A stretch of DNA of 30,731 bases from Streptococcus parasanguinis (GTDB lineage: Bacteria > Bacillota > Bacilli > Lactobacillales > Streptococcaceae), in the NCBI GenBank assembly GCA_018377375.1, contig JAGZZN010000020.1:1-30731 (forward strand). Reading direction: 5' to 3'. Position 1 is the stretch's first letter; the number at the start of each line of letters is the position of its first letter. The notes under the pieces are model-generated. The model had not been told where the DNA came from. It saw nothing but the letters and a program-made list of their open reading frames with translations, and searched no databases. The translations under genes were made by a program, and so were the position numbers. Of the stretch, positions 7,997-16,227 are shown piece after piece.

Positions 7997-8034
7997 CATT
8001 CATACTCGTTTTGGTATGAATGATTTGTTTTTTT
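7997..8034 (+). promoter_or_regulatory. Terminator-like hairpin in the glnPQ leader (possible attenuator)
   Basis: A perfect 9-bp stem CATTCATAC / GTATGAATG (7997-8005 with 8014-8022), 8-nt loop, followed by ATTTGTTTTTTT. It starts only about 18 nt after the predicted transcription start and lies before the glnP ribosome site. A second weaker stem, CTTTGG (8044-8049) with CCAAAG (8074-8079), follows. Either the full-length mRNA depends on read-through here, or the promoter also makes a short RNA of about 55 nt. No known riboswitch class is recognised. Confidence 0.55.
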
Positions 8035-8104
8035 AAGGCCATCCTTTGGTCAATGTGCTCATGGGTCAAAACCCCAAAGAGAAAAGAATTAAAAGGAGAC
8101 AGAA

Positions 8105-10288
8105 ATGAAGAAAAAATTACTAGCATGTTTGCTTTTCTTATTTCCATTCGTTGCATTCGCTGGTCATGCTCATGCTGAGACGATCAAGGTTGTTTTCGAC
8201 ACAGCATATGCACCGTTTGAATTTAAGGATTCAGATCAAACCTATAAAGGAATTGACGTAGAGATCTTGGACAAGGTCGCTGAAATCAATGGCTGGGATT
8301 TGGACAAATCCTTCCCGGGATTTGATGCAGCGGTCAATGCAGTTCAAGCTGGTCAAGCAGATGCCATCATGGCCGGTATGACCAAAACAACAGAACGTGA
8401 AAAAGTCTTCACCATGTCTGATACTTACTATGATACAAAAGTTGTCATCGCGACTACGAAAGCCGATAAAATCACGAAGTACAGCCAATTAAAAGGGAAG
8501 ACAGTCGGTGTTAAAAACGGAACTGCAGCCCAACGCTTCCTCGATAAAAACAAGGACAAGTACGGCTACAAGATCAAGACTTTTGATACGGGTGATCTCA
8601 TGTACAACAGTTTAACAGCTGGTGCAGTGGATGCAGTCATGGATGATCAACCCGTCATTCAATATGCCATCCAAAAGGGTCAGGACCTAGCTATCAATAT
8701 GGACGGGGAAGCAGTCGGTGGCTTTGCCTTTGGTGTTAAAAAAGGTGGAAATCATGAAAAGTTGATCACCGAATTTAACAAGGCCCTCGCTCAAATGAAA
8801 GCTGATGGAACACTTGATGAGATCATCAAGAAATGGACAGGTGAAAGCCAATCATCAGGGAACAGTGCTGTTCCAACAACAACTACTCCTGCTGGTCAAA
8901 AAGCAACTCCTAAAAAGTCAAAATATGTAATTTCAAGTGACTCATCTTTTGCACCATTCGTTTTCCAGAATGGGAAAAATAAGTATACAGGGATCGATAT
9001 GGACTTGATCAAGGCCATTGCCAAAGACCAAGGATTTACCATTGAAATTGATAACCCTGGATTTGACGCTGCGGTAAGTGATGTCCAATCTGGTCATGCG
9101 CAAGGAATGATCGCAGGGATGACCGTGACTGATGCTCGGAAAGAAACATTTGATTTTTCTGAACCATATTATACTGCTAACTCTATTCTTGCAGTCCAAA
9201 AGGATAGCAAGATTGATTCTTACGATGACTTAAAAGGTAAGACGGTCGGTGTTAAAAACGGAACTGCATCGCAGACCTTCCTTGAAAAGAATAAAAATAA
9301 ATATGGCTACAAGATCAAAACGTTCTCTGATGGAGCTTCTATGTATGACAGTTTGAATTCTGGTTCTGTTGCAGCGATTATGGATGACGAACCTGTTATC
9401 AAATACGCTATTAAACAAGGACGTAAATTCAAAACACCTATCGAAGGGACTCCAAGTGGTCAACTAGCATTTGCCGTTAAGAAGGGTGAAAATCCTGAAT
9501 TGATCGAAATGTTCAATAACGGTCTTGCGAACTTGAAGAAAAGCGGTCAATACCAAAAGATTCTCGATAAATACCTTAAAGCAGATAGCAAATCAAGTAC
9601 TTCAAGTACAACAGCAGATGAAACAACGATCTGGGGCTTGCTCCAAAACAACTACAAACAATTGTTAAGTGGTTTGGGTGTCACTCTTGCCCTTGCCCTT
9701 CTCTCTTTCGCCATTGCTATGGTGATCGGTGTTATCTTTGGGATGTTTAGTGTTAGCCCTTATAAATGGCTCCGCTGGACTGCAGAGATCTTTGTCGATG
9801 TTATTCGTGGGATCCCACTCATGATCCTCGCCGCCTTCATCTTCTGGGGAATTCCAAACTTGATTGAATCGGTCACAGGTCATCAATCCCCAATTAACGA
9901 CTTTGTCGCAGGTACTATTGCCCTCTCTCTAAATGCTGCTGCCTATATCGCAGAAATTGTCCGTGGGGGGATCCAAGCTGTACCGATTGGACAGATGGAA
10001 GCTAGCCGAAGCCTTGGGATCTCTTATGGCAAGACCATGCGAAAGATCATCTTGCCACAAGCAACCAAACTCATGCTTCCAAACTTTGTTAACCAATTCG
10101 TCATTGCCCTGAAAGATACGACGATCGTATCTGCGATCGGATTGGTAGAACTCTTCCAAACTGGTAAGATCATCATCGCTCGAAACTACCAAAGTTTCAA
10201 GATGTATGCGATCCTTGCCGTCTTCTACCTCGTGATTATCACCTTGCTAACACGATTTGCAAAAAAATTAGAAAAGAAGGTTAACTAA
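8105..10288 (+). CDS. glnP: Glutamine/amino-acid ABC importer, two substrate-binding domains fused to permease
   Basis: A 727-aa fusion of the GlnP type known from lactic acid bacteria. Residues 1-24 are a signal peptide ending AHA; two tandem periplasmic-binding-type domains follow (about 26-250 and 273-495, each with an AGMT segment and GKTVGVKNGTA), joined by a Ser/Thr/Pro/Lys-rich linker. The permease domain (about 508-727) has some five membrane segments and the EAA loop EASRSLGISYGKTMRKIILP that docks on the ATPase. A dimer therefore shows four binding domains on the cell surface and imports Gln/Glu or related polar amino acids. AAGGAG precedes the ATG. The stop overlaps the glnQ start by one base (TAATG). 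Substrate preference is inferred from the family. Confidence 0.95.
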   Translation: MKKKLLACLLFLFPFVAFAGHAHAETIKVVFDTAYAPFEFKDSDQTYKGIDVEILDKVAEINGWDLDKSFPGFDAAVNAVQAGQADAIMAGMTKTTEREKVFTMSDTYYDTKVVIATTKADKITKYSQLKGKTVGVKNGTAAQRFLDKNKDKYGYKIKTFDTGDLMYNSLTAGAVDAVMDDQPVIQYAIQKGQDLAINMDGEAVGGFAFGVKKGGNHEKLITEFNKALAQMKADGTLDEIIKKWTGESQSSGNSAVPTTTTPAGQKATPKKSKYVISSDSSFAPFVFQNGKNKYTGIDMDLIKAIAKDQGFTIEIDNPGFDAAVSDVQSGHAQGMIAGMTVTDARKETFDFSEPYYTANSILAVQKDSKIDSYDDLKGKTVGVKNGTASQTFLEKNKNKYGYKIKTFSDGASMYDSLNSGSVAAIMDDEPVIKYAIKQGRKFKTPIEGTPSGQLAFAVKKGENPELIEMFNNGLANLKKSGQYQKILDKYLKADSKSSTSSTTADETTIWGLLQNNYKQLLSGLGVTLALALLSFAIAMVIGVIFGMFSVSPYKWLRWTAEIFVDVIRGIPLMILAAFIFWGIPNLIESVTGHQSPINDFVAGTIALSLNAAAYIAEIVRGGIQAVPIGQMEASRSLGISYGKTMRKIILPQATKLMLPNFVNQFVIALKDTTIVSAIGLVELFQTGKIIIARNYQSFKMYAILAVFYLVIITLLTRFAKKLEKKVN

Positions 10289-11028
10289 TGGCTAAATTAA
10301 AAATTGATGTCCATGACCTCCACAAATACTATGGTGAAAATGAGGTCTTAAAAGGAATCTCAGCAAAATTCTACGAAGGGGATGTGGTCTGCATTATCGG
10401 ACCGTCCGGTTCTGGTAAATCAACCTTCCTTCGTAGTCTCAATCTCCTCGAAGAAGTTACAAAAGGTCAAATTACAGTTAATGGATATGATCTAACCGAT
10501 CCAAAAACCAATGTTGATTTGGTCCGTGAAAATATCGGGATGGTTTTCCAACACTTCAACCTCTTCCCTCACATGAGCGTCCTTGAAAACATCATGTTTG
10601 CGCCAGTAGAGCACAAACTGATGACCCGTGAAGAAGCACAAAAAGTCGGGATGGAATTGTTGGAAAAAGTTGGACTCGCAGATAAAGCCGATGCCAATCC
10701 GAACAGCCTTTCCGGTGGTCAAAAACAACGTGTGGCTATCGCACGTGGACTTGCCATGAATCCAGATATTATGCTCTTTGACGAACCTACTTCTGCCCTT
10801 GACCCTGAGATGGTTGGAGATGTATTGAACGTTATGAAAGAGTTGGCAGAGCAAGGCATGACCATGATCATCGTTACCCACGAGATGGGATTTGCCCGCC
10901 AAGTAGCCAACCGCGTCATCTTCACCGCAGACGGTGAATTCCTCGAAGATGGTAAACCAGACCAAATCTTCGACAACCCACAACACCCACGCTTGAAAGA
11001 ATTCTTGGATAAGGTTCTAAACGTTTAA
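10288..11028 (+). CDS. glnQ: Amino-acid ABC importer ATP-binding protein
   Basis: A 246-aa polar-amino-acid-type ATPase with intact motifs: Walker A GPSGSGKS at residues 38-45, Q-loop VFQHFNLFPHMSV, signature LSGGQKQR, Walker B IMLFDEPTSALDPE and switch histidine in VTHEMGFA. It powers the GlnP permease; two GlnQ bind the EAA loops of a GlnP dimer. Start and glnP stop share a base, so translation is coupled and stoichiometry probably maintained. Terminated by the hairpin at 11048-11069. It could equally be annotated as a general amino-acid ATPase; the glutamine label comes from the GlnP partner. Confidence 0.96.
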   Translation: MAKLKIDVHDLHKYYGENEVLKGISAKFYEGDVVCIIGPSGSGKSTFLRSLNLLEEVTKGQITVNGYDLTDPKTNVDLVRENIGMVFQHFNLFPHMSVLENIMFAPVEHKLMTREEAQKVGMELLEKVGLADKADANPNSLSGGQKQRVAIARGLAMNPDIMLFDEPTSALDPEMVGDVLNVMKELAEQGMTMIIVTHEMGFARQVANRVIFTADGEFLEDGKPDQIFDNPQHPRLKEFLDKVLNV

Positions 11029-11047
11029 AAAATAGTGGTTTTTGAAG

Positions 11048-11069
11048 CATCTAGCAATTTTGCTAGATG
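11048..11069 (+). terminator. glnPQ terminator
   Basis: Ten-base perfect complement CATCTAGCAA / TTGCTAGATG with a minimal loop, followed by TTTTTTAG, 20 nt after the glnQ stop. Confidence 0.9.
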
Positions 11070-11085
11070 TTTTTTAGACCCAAAA

Positions 11086-11111
11086 AAGCATTTTCAAATC
11101 TGAAAATGCTT
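11086..11111 (-). terminator. Terminator facing the ABC exporter pair 1 operon
   Basis: Perfect 11-bp stem AAGCATTTTCA / TGAAAATGCTT with a 4-nt loop. On the minus strand it runs into TTTTTTGGG, so it ends transcription coming from the exporter genes after it has crossed repeat R1. Together with R1 it fills most of the 338-nt gap 11029-11366, which has no supported gene. Confidence 0.75.
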
Positions 11112-11134
11112 AGATTGAAGATAAAGACATATTA

Positions 11135-11272
11135 AAAACTTTCCTTAGGTGAGTACGGACGTCAGCGAACTTCTACGAAGTTCCATGACTTAGTTTTGAA
11201 CCTAAAGTTTCAAAACTCCCGAGTGCCTGAAACTAAATTGTTTCAGGCACTTTTCTCACGGCGGAAAGTTTT
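11135..11272 (+). repeat. R1 cloverleaf repeat, copy 1
   Basis: First of two inverted copies of a 136-nt core element (the other is at 24321-24456). Predicted fold: outer stem AAACTTTCC / GGAAAGTTT with a continuing GTGA / TCAC (11149-11152 with 11256-11259); hairpin A, GTCA..GAACTTC / GAAGTTC..TGAC (11161-11189); hairpin B, AGTTTTGAA / TTCAAAACT (11192-11217); hairpin C, AGTGCCTGAAAC / GTTTCAGGCACT (11222-11251), followed by TTTCTC like a terminator. Hairpin A and the stem of C are identical in both copies, while stem B differs by paired compensatory changes. It contains no reading frame of note. It may be a non-autonomous mobile element, a structured RNA or a terminator cassette. Confidence 0.85.
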
Positions 11273-11366
11273 AATTTTCTCTTAATTCGTTATACAAATT
11301 AGGTAGATATTTATTTCTTTACAGAATCACTTTACTTATTTACTTTAAAAATAGTTTGTCTACATT

Positions 11367-13109
11367 CTAACTAATCTGTTGCTGAGCTGTCTGCATCTTG
11401 TAGTAAACACCTTGCGCTTCCATTAGCTCTTCATGAGTGCCATGCTCAACAATATCTCCATCCACCATGACAAGGATCATATCGGCATTTTGAATGGTCG
11501 ACAAGCGGTGTGCAATGATAAAGCTAGTCCGTCCTTTCATGAGCTGATTAAAAGCATCTTGAATCAAGACCTCAGTCCGAGTATCGATAGAGGATGTTGC
11601 CTCATCCAAGATCAAAATCTTAGGAACTGAAAGGAAAACCCGCGCAATCGTTAAGAGTTGGCGTTGGCCTTGGGACAAAGACTCTCCAGCATCTGAAAGA
11701 TAGGTATCGTACCCTTGTGGTAACTGCCGAATGAAGAAATCTGCATTGGCCGCTTTGGCTGCTTCTATGACTTCTTCTCTAGTTGCATCTGGACGAGAAA
11801 AGGCAATATTTTCATGAATCGTCCCAACCTTGAGCCAGGTTTCCTGCAGAACCATACCAAACTGTTGGCGGTAAGAAGCACGGGTGTAGTCCGTAATTGG
11901 CACCCCATCAATCGTGATCTCTCCAGAATTAACGGGGTAGAAACGCATGAGCAGATTAATCAAGGTCGACTTTCCTGCTCCTGTAGGTCCTACAATGGCA
12001 ACCTTACTGGCAGCTGGAACATGAATGGTTAAATCTTTGATCAAGGTCCGACCCAAATCATAGCCAAATGTGACGTGTTCAAAACCAATCGCACCTTTGA
12101 CATCCTGACTTTCCAGAACCCGTTGCCCTGTCTCTTCGACCTCAGCTTGATCCAAGACGCTGTACAAACGCTCTGCACAGGCAAGGGCACTTTGGAGTTC
12201 TGACAAGACAGAAGAGATATCATTAAAAGGCTTGGTGTATTGGTTGACATAATTGAGGAAGGTCACCAATTGACCGACAGTAAAGTGAGATCCCGAAATA
12301 ATACGAACCGCACCAAATCCAGCCACTACCGCATAAATCAAGGCATTCACAAAGCGAGTGGCAGGGTTGACAGTTGAAGAATAAAAGACAGCGGATTGGG
12401 AATAATTGGCATAGCTTTCATTCGTCCCCTTAAAAGCCGTACGGAATTGATCCTGAGCGTTAAATGACTGGATCAAACTTTCCTGGGTCAAGGACTCTTC
12501 GATCAACTGAGTTTGAAGACCACGCGCCTTGGTCTGCTTTTGGAAAAGCGTATAAGAACGCTTGGCAATAAAACGAGCAATCAAGAGGGATAAAGGGGTC
12601 AAGACAAGAACCGCCACCATCATAAAGAAATCCAATTCTGCCATGGTCACGATGGTGACAAGAATGGTTAAGAGGCCAACAAAGAACTGGTTAAAGACCA
12701 TCAGAAGACCACTATTGAGTTGCTCTACATCGGTCGTGAGGCGACTGACGAAGTCCCCTCTCCCTTGTTTATCTAGATAAGACAAGGGCAATCGGTGAAC
12801 TTTTTCCATCACTTCTGCTCTTAGGTTTTGGCTAAAACGATAGACCAATTGATTATAGAGAAGAGGATTGATCCATTGAATCAAGGTATTTGCCAAAATA
12901 ATCAGCACCATTTGGATCAAAACTGGCAATAAGACTTTCATTCCTTGAGGATTGATGACCAAGTCAACCGCATGTCCAATCAAGATCGGTAACCAAACCG
13001 TTAAGGCTACTTGAGCAATTGTCCCGATACTGGCTAGAATCAGGAGACCGGGATGGTGAGCAAAATCTCTAAACAGACGTTTTAAATAACTAGAACGTTT
13101 TTGACTCAT
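11367..13109 (-). CDS. Heterodimeric ABC exporter, catalytically complete subunit (pair 1)
   Basis: A 580-aa half-transporter: six membrane helices in about residues 20-310, then a nucleotide-binding domain with Walker A GPTGAGKST, signature LSQGQRQL, Walker B ILILDEATSSID with the catalytic Glu, and switch histidine in IAHRLSTI. It pairs with the product of the gene before it, whose ATP site is degenerate, as in LmrCD/BmrCD/EfrAB-type multidrug exporters. The start ATG overlaps the partner's stop (ATGA), behind GGGAGGGAGGAAGC. Substrates are not visible in the sequence; drugs or lipids are likely from the family. Confidence 0.9.
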   Translation of the reverse strand: MSQKRSSYLKRLFRDFAHHPGLLILASIGTIAQVALTVWLPILIGHAVDLVINPQGMKVLLPVLIQMVLIILANTLIQWINPLLYNQLVYRFSQNLRAEVMEKVHRLPLSYLDKQGRGDFVSRLTTDVEQLNSGLLMVFNQFFVGLLTILVTIVTMAELDFFMMVAVLVLTPLSLLIARFIAKRSYTLFQKQTKARGLQTQLIEESLTQESLIQSFNAQDQFRTAFKGTNESYANYSQSAVFYSSTVNPATRFVNALIYAVVAGFGAVRIISGSHFTVGQLVTFLNYVNQYTKPFNDISSVLSELQSALACAERLYSVLDQAEVEETGQRVLESQDVKGAIGFEHVTFGYDLGRTLIKDLTIHVPAASKVAIVGPTGAGKSTLINLLMRFYPVNSGEITIDGVPITDYTRASYRQQFGMVLQETWLKVGTIHENIAFSRPDATREEVIEAAKAANADFFIRQLPQGYDTYLSDAGESLSQGQRQLLTIARVFLSVPKILILDEATSSIDTRTEVLIQDAFNQLMKGRTSFIIAHRLSTIQNADMILVMVDGDIVEHGTHEELMEAQGVYYKMQTAQQQIS

Positions 13110-14833
13110 GCTTCCTCCCTCCCGTGTTGTGAATCATGAATTTCTTGATAAATCTCATTCGTGGACAAGAGGAAATCATGATTTCCCAGTCCTACTTGAT
13201 GCCCCTTATTCAAGACCAAAATCTGATCAGCCGACTTGAGACTATTGGTTCGTTGAGATACTAAGATCAAACTTGTGTCACTCAATTCGTCCTTAATAGA
13301 TTTTAAGAGACGAGCCTCCGTCAAATAATCCAGGGCAGAAGTCGAATCATCCAAAATCAAGAAAGGGGCCTTTTTCAAAAGAGCACGCGCAATGGTCAAA
13401 CGCTGGCGTTGGCCACCTGAAAAATTTCGACCAAAGGCTTCTACCGGCTCATCCAGCTGTCCTTCTTTTTCACGGACAAAATCAGCCGCCTGAGCCGTTT
13501 CTAGAGCCCACCACAAATCATCTTCAGACACCTTTCCTTCCATCCCTAATAAAAGATTGGAGCGGATAGTTCCTCTAAAGAGCTCTGCCTTCTGCGGGAC
13601 AACAGCTACCCACTCCCGCCACTCTTTCAGACTTTTAGGAGAATGACCTTGATGATAGAGGGCTAATTTTCCCTGACTCACGGCATACAAATGACTCAAT
13701 AACTGAACCAGGGTGGACTTCCCAGATCCTGTACCACCGATAATTCCCAGCATCTGTCCTTGGTCAAGATCAAAGGAAATTCCCTCTAGGGCTGGGCTTG
13801 AAGCTGTTGGATAGGTGAAAGAAACTTCCTCTGCACTGATCGCTTCTTGTTCTGTTGCGGTTTCCTCTGTTAAAGCTTCTAGGAGGTCTTCTTCTTTCAA
13901 ATCAAAGATCTCTTGTACCCGCTTGGCTGAAATATAGCTGACATTTAAAGACGTAACCAGCATAGCCAGCTTGATCAATTCTGTTAAAATTTGCAATAAA
14001 TAATTGACCAGAGCGACCAACATCCCTTGAGTCAAAAGACCAGCAGAGATAGTCAACTGTCCCTGCCAAATAACACAGACTAAGGTCGTATTGACCACAA
14101 GGAAGGTCAAGGGACTAACCAAACTAGACCAGATACCAGCGCGAATTTGCCAGACTTTGTAGTCCTGATTGACCTCTCTAAAATCTTCTAATTCACTAGC
14201 CTGTTGTCCAAAGGCCCGAATCACTCGCATCCCTTGAAATTGCTGACGCGTCACCGTAACCATCCGGTCTGTGATTTTCCGAATCTTAGCAAAGAGCGGA
14301 TTGACAATCCGTGACATGATCACAATAATCAGGGTTAAAATCGCTACCATCCCCAAGAACCAAAGGGTTAATTTAGGACTGATGGTGAAGGCCATGATGA
14401 TAGCTCCAAAGACAATAATCGGTGCCCTCAAAAAAAGCCGCAAGAAGAGATTGATCCCAACCTGGATTTGATAGGTATCAGAAGTGAGACGGGTTACCAA
14501 ACTAGAAGTCCCGATCCTATCTCGCTTGTCCTTTGGAAGTGATAAGATCTTATCATACAAATCCTTGGTCATCTCGCGGGTAAAGCCGACAGCTGCTTTA
14601 GAAGAAAAATACTGGGCTGTAATGGCTACGACGACCCCAAAGCTCGCAAATAAAAACAAAACACCGACCGTCATCACCACTGCGCTCGTTTCCTTTTTCG
14701 GAATGACCTGATCGACTAAGTGGGCGATGATTAAGGGGACACACAATTCAAAAATAGCTTCTAAAAGCTTAAACACGGGCCCTAGAAAAGTTTCCCATAG
14801 ATAGCCCTTAAAATACTTCAATAATGATTTCAT
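13106..14833 (-). CDS. Heterodimeric ABC exporter, degenerate subunit (pair 1)
   Basis: A 575-aa half-transporter with six membrane helices and a C-terminal nucleotide-binding domain: Walker A GGTGSGKST at about residue 360 and signature FSGGQRQR. Two catalytic positions are altered: the Walker B reads LILDDST with Asp for the catalytic Glu, and the switch histidine is Gln (VSQRTNSL). Its Walker sites therefore form the non-hydrolysing half, while its intact signature serves the partner's active site. A GTG 42 nt upstream also opens the frame, but it has no ribosome site; the ATG at 14833 starts at MKSLLKYFKGYLWET, the usual beginning of this family. It is first in the two-gene operon. Confidence 0.88.
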   Translation of the reverse strand: MKSLLKYFKGYLWETFLGPVFKLLEAIFELCVPLIIAHLVDQVIPKKETSAVVMTVGVLFLFASFGVVVAITAQYFSSKAAVGFTREMTKDLYDKILSLPKDKRDRIGTSSLVTRLTSDTYQIQVGINLFLRLFLRAPIIVFGAIIMAFTISPKLTLWFLGMVAILTLIIVIMSRIVNPLFAKIRKITDRMVTVTRQQFQGMRVIRAFGQQASELEDFREVNQDYKVWQIRAGIWSSLVSPLTFLVVNTTLVCVIWQGQLTISAGLLTQGMLVALVNYLLQILTELIKLAMLVTSLNVSYISAKRVQEIFDLKEEDLLEALTEETATEQEAISAEEVSFTYPTASSPALEGISFDLDQGQMLGIIGGTGSGKSTLVQLLSHLYAVSQGKLALYHQGHSPKSLKEWREWVAVVPQKAELFRGTIRSNLLLGMEGKVSEDDLWWALETAQAADFVREKEGQLDEPVEAFGRNFSGGQRQRLTIARALLKKAPFLILDDSTSALDYLTEARLLKSIKDELSDTSLILVSQRTNSLKSADQILVLNKGHQVGLGNHDFLLSTNEIYQEIHDSQHGREEA

Positions 14834-14893
14834 ACGACTCGATTCTTTTTTTAATGGATATACATATTTTACCACAAATTCTTAAGATGAAAA

Positions 14894-14920
14894 AACTCTC
14901 CCTGCAGAGCAGAGAGAGTT
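14894..14920 (-). terminator. Terminator between the MFS gene and ABC pair 1
   Basis: Stem AACTCTC / GAGAGTT extended by CTGC / GCAG across a mismatch, with the minus strand running into TTTTTTC. It closes the MFS transcript and separates it from the ABC operon. Confidence 0.8.
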
Positions 14921-14949
14921 GAATACTGACCAGATGAAGGTCAGAAATC

Positions 14950-16149
14950 TTATTCCTTCTTTGTTACCTTGCTTAAGGTCTTACCCATTTTCCCCAACCC
15001 AAACATCAAGAGAGGGAAAGAGAAAAGCGTTATAAGGCCTAATACAAGAAAGACTGCTACAAATCCACAGCTATCAATGAACCAACCAGTCAGTGGGAAA
15101 ATGACAATCATAGATAGACTAAACATCATCGAATTGATACTCAGCATGGTTGCTCGCACACTAGAAGGCAGATAAGCTTGTAAATCATTGTAGTAGATGG
15201 GTTGATAAACGGCATAAAGGGCATTGGTCAAGAGATAGACACTCAGATAGGCGAATGGAGTCTTCAAACCTACCAAAAGCAAGGCCAACCCTGTCAGTGC
15301 AACCAGAATCGGAAAGACTTGATTACTATTCCATTTTTTCCCGATTTGACTGGCCAAATAAACCGCTAAGAGATTGAATCCACTACCAATCAACATAATA
15401 AGAGAAACTTGCCAACTGGCTAAGTCACTGATTTTCTGTTGGTAATAAAAATAAAACATACACATGATGGTCCCTACCAACTGATAGGTGAGCATCCAGT
15501 AAAACAAGACTGGTTTGTCCTGCCATTCTTGTTTCACTACCTCCAATATCCGCTTTAAGGTCAAGTGACTTCGTTCATCACTCTTGCTCTCTGGCTCCTT
15601 CATGAGAAAAATCAATAGAATGGAAAGCAAGGAAAGGCCAATGGAAATATAGTAGGTCCAAGCCAATGCTCCGTGAATAAAGAAGCCTGCCACAACTGTT
15701 CCTAAAGTTCGGGTGACTTCGGCCACACCAGACAAGAAGCTAGAAATCTGAAGATAACGGTCTTTTTGACCTGCTTCCACCGCTGAATCAAATAAGAAAG
15801 CAGTACTGGTCCCCGAGTCAAAATTATAAGACCAAGCATTGACCATCATGGCAATGGCATAGATCCAAAAATTCCCCTGACCAAATAAAATCAAGATCGA
15901 GGATCCAATACTGGACAAGCGAGCCAAATAGAGATTGGTCTTGTAGCTAAAGCGATCCGCTAACATACCAGACGGGATCTCACACAAGAGACTCGTCCCA
16001 TGAAAGATACTCTCTAATAAACCAATCTGAAGCAAAGAAAGGCCATTCTGAATAAAAAAGAGAATCCAAAAACTGGTGATTCCAAAATAAGATGTAAATT
16101 CCAAACCTGCTAGGAGTGAAATATTGCGTTTGTAAGTTCTTTTAAACAT
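14950..16149 (-). CDS. MFS transporter
   Basis: A 399-aa major-facilitator protein with about twelve hydrophobic segments in two halves separated by a charged loop near residues 190-210 (EPESKSDERSH). The loop between helices 2 and 3 carries the motif-A variant GMLADRFSYK. The family includes drug and metabolite exporters driven by the proton gradient; the substrate cannot be predicted. GAGGAAAAACA precedes the ATG. It is a single gene ended by the hairpin at 14894-14920, upstream of an ABC exporter pair; the grouping with pumps is suggestive but not an operon. Confidence 0.88.
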   Translation of the reverse strand: MFKRTYKRNISLLAGLEFTSYFGITSFWILFFIQNGLSLLQIGLLESIFHGTSLLCEIPSGMLADRFSYKTNLYLARLSSIGSSILILFGQGNFWIYAIAMMVNAWSYNFDSGTSTAFLFDSAVEAGQKDRYLQISSFLSGVAEVTRTLGTVVAGFFIHGALAWTYYISIGLSLLSILLIFLMKEPESKSDERSHLTLKRILEVVKQEWQDKPVLFYWMLTYQLVGTIMCMFYFYYQQKISDLASWQVSLIMLIGSGFNLLAVYLASQIGKKWNSNQVFPILVALTGLALLLVGLKTPFAYLSVYLLTNALYAVYQPIYYNDLQAYLPSSVRATMLSINSMMFSLSMIVIFPLTGWFIDSCGFVAVFLVLGLITLFSFPLLMFGLGKMGKTLSKVTKKE

Positions 16150-16227
16150 TGTTTTTCCTCTTTCAATAGATTATATAAGTGTTTCTAAAAGACTTACTTA
16201 GATTTGCCTACATCTTCTCCACCTCCT

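Noticed and set aside
8016..8036. A six-codon leader peptide (MNDLFF) in the glnPQ leader
   Set aside because: No ribosome site, and its codons lie within the hairpin arm and U-run; no informative residue run.
10492..10986. A 164-codon minus-strand frame opposite glnQ
   Set aside because: Shadow of a conserved ATPase gene; the translated sequence has no family character.
11029..11366. CRISPR or tandem-repeat array in the longest gene-free gap
   Set aside because: The gap contains unique hairpins and one R1 copy, not regularly spaced direct repeats.
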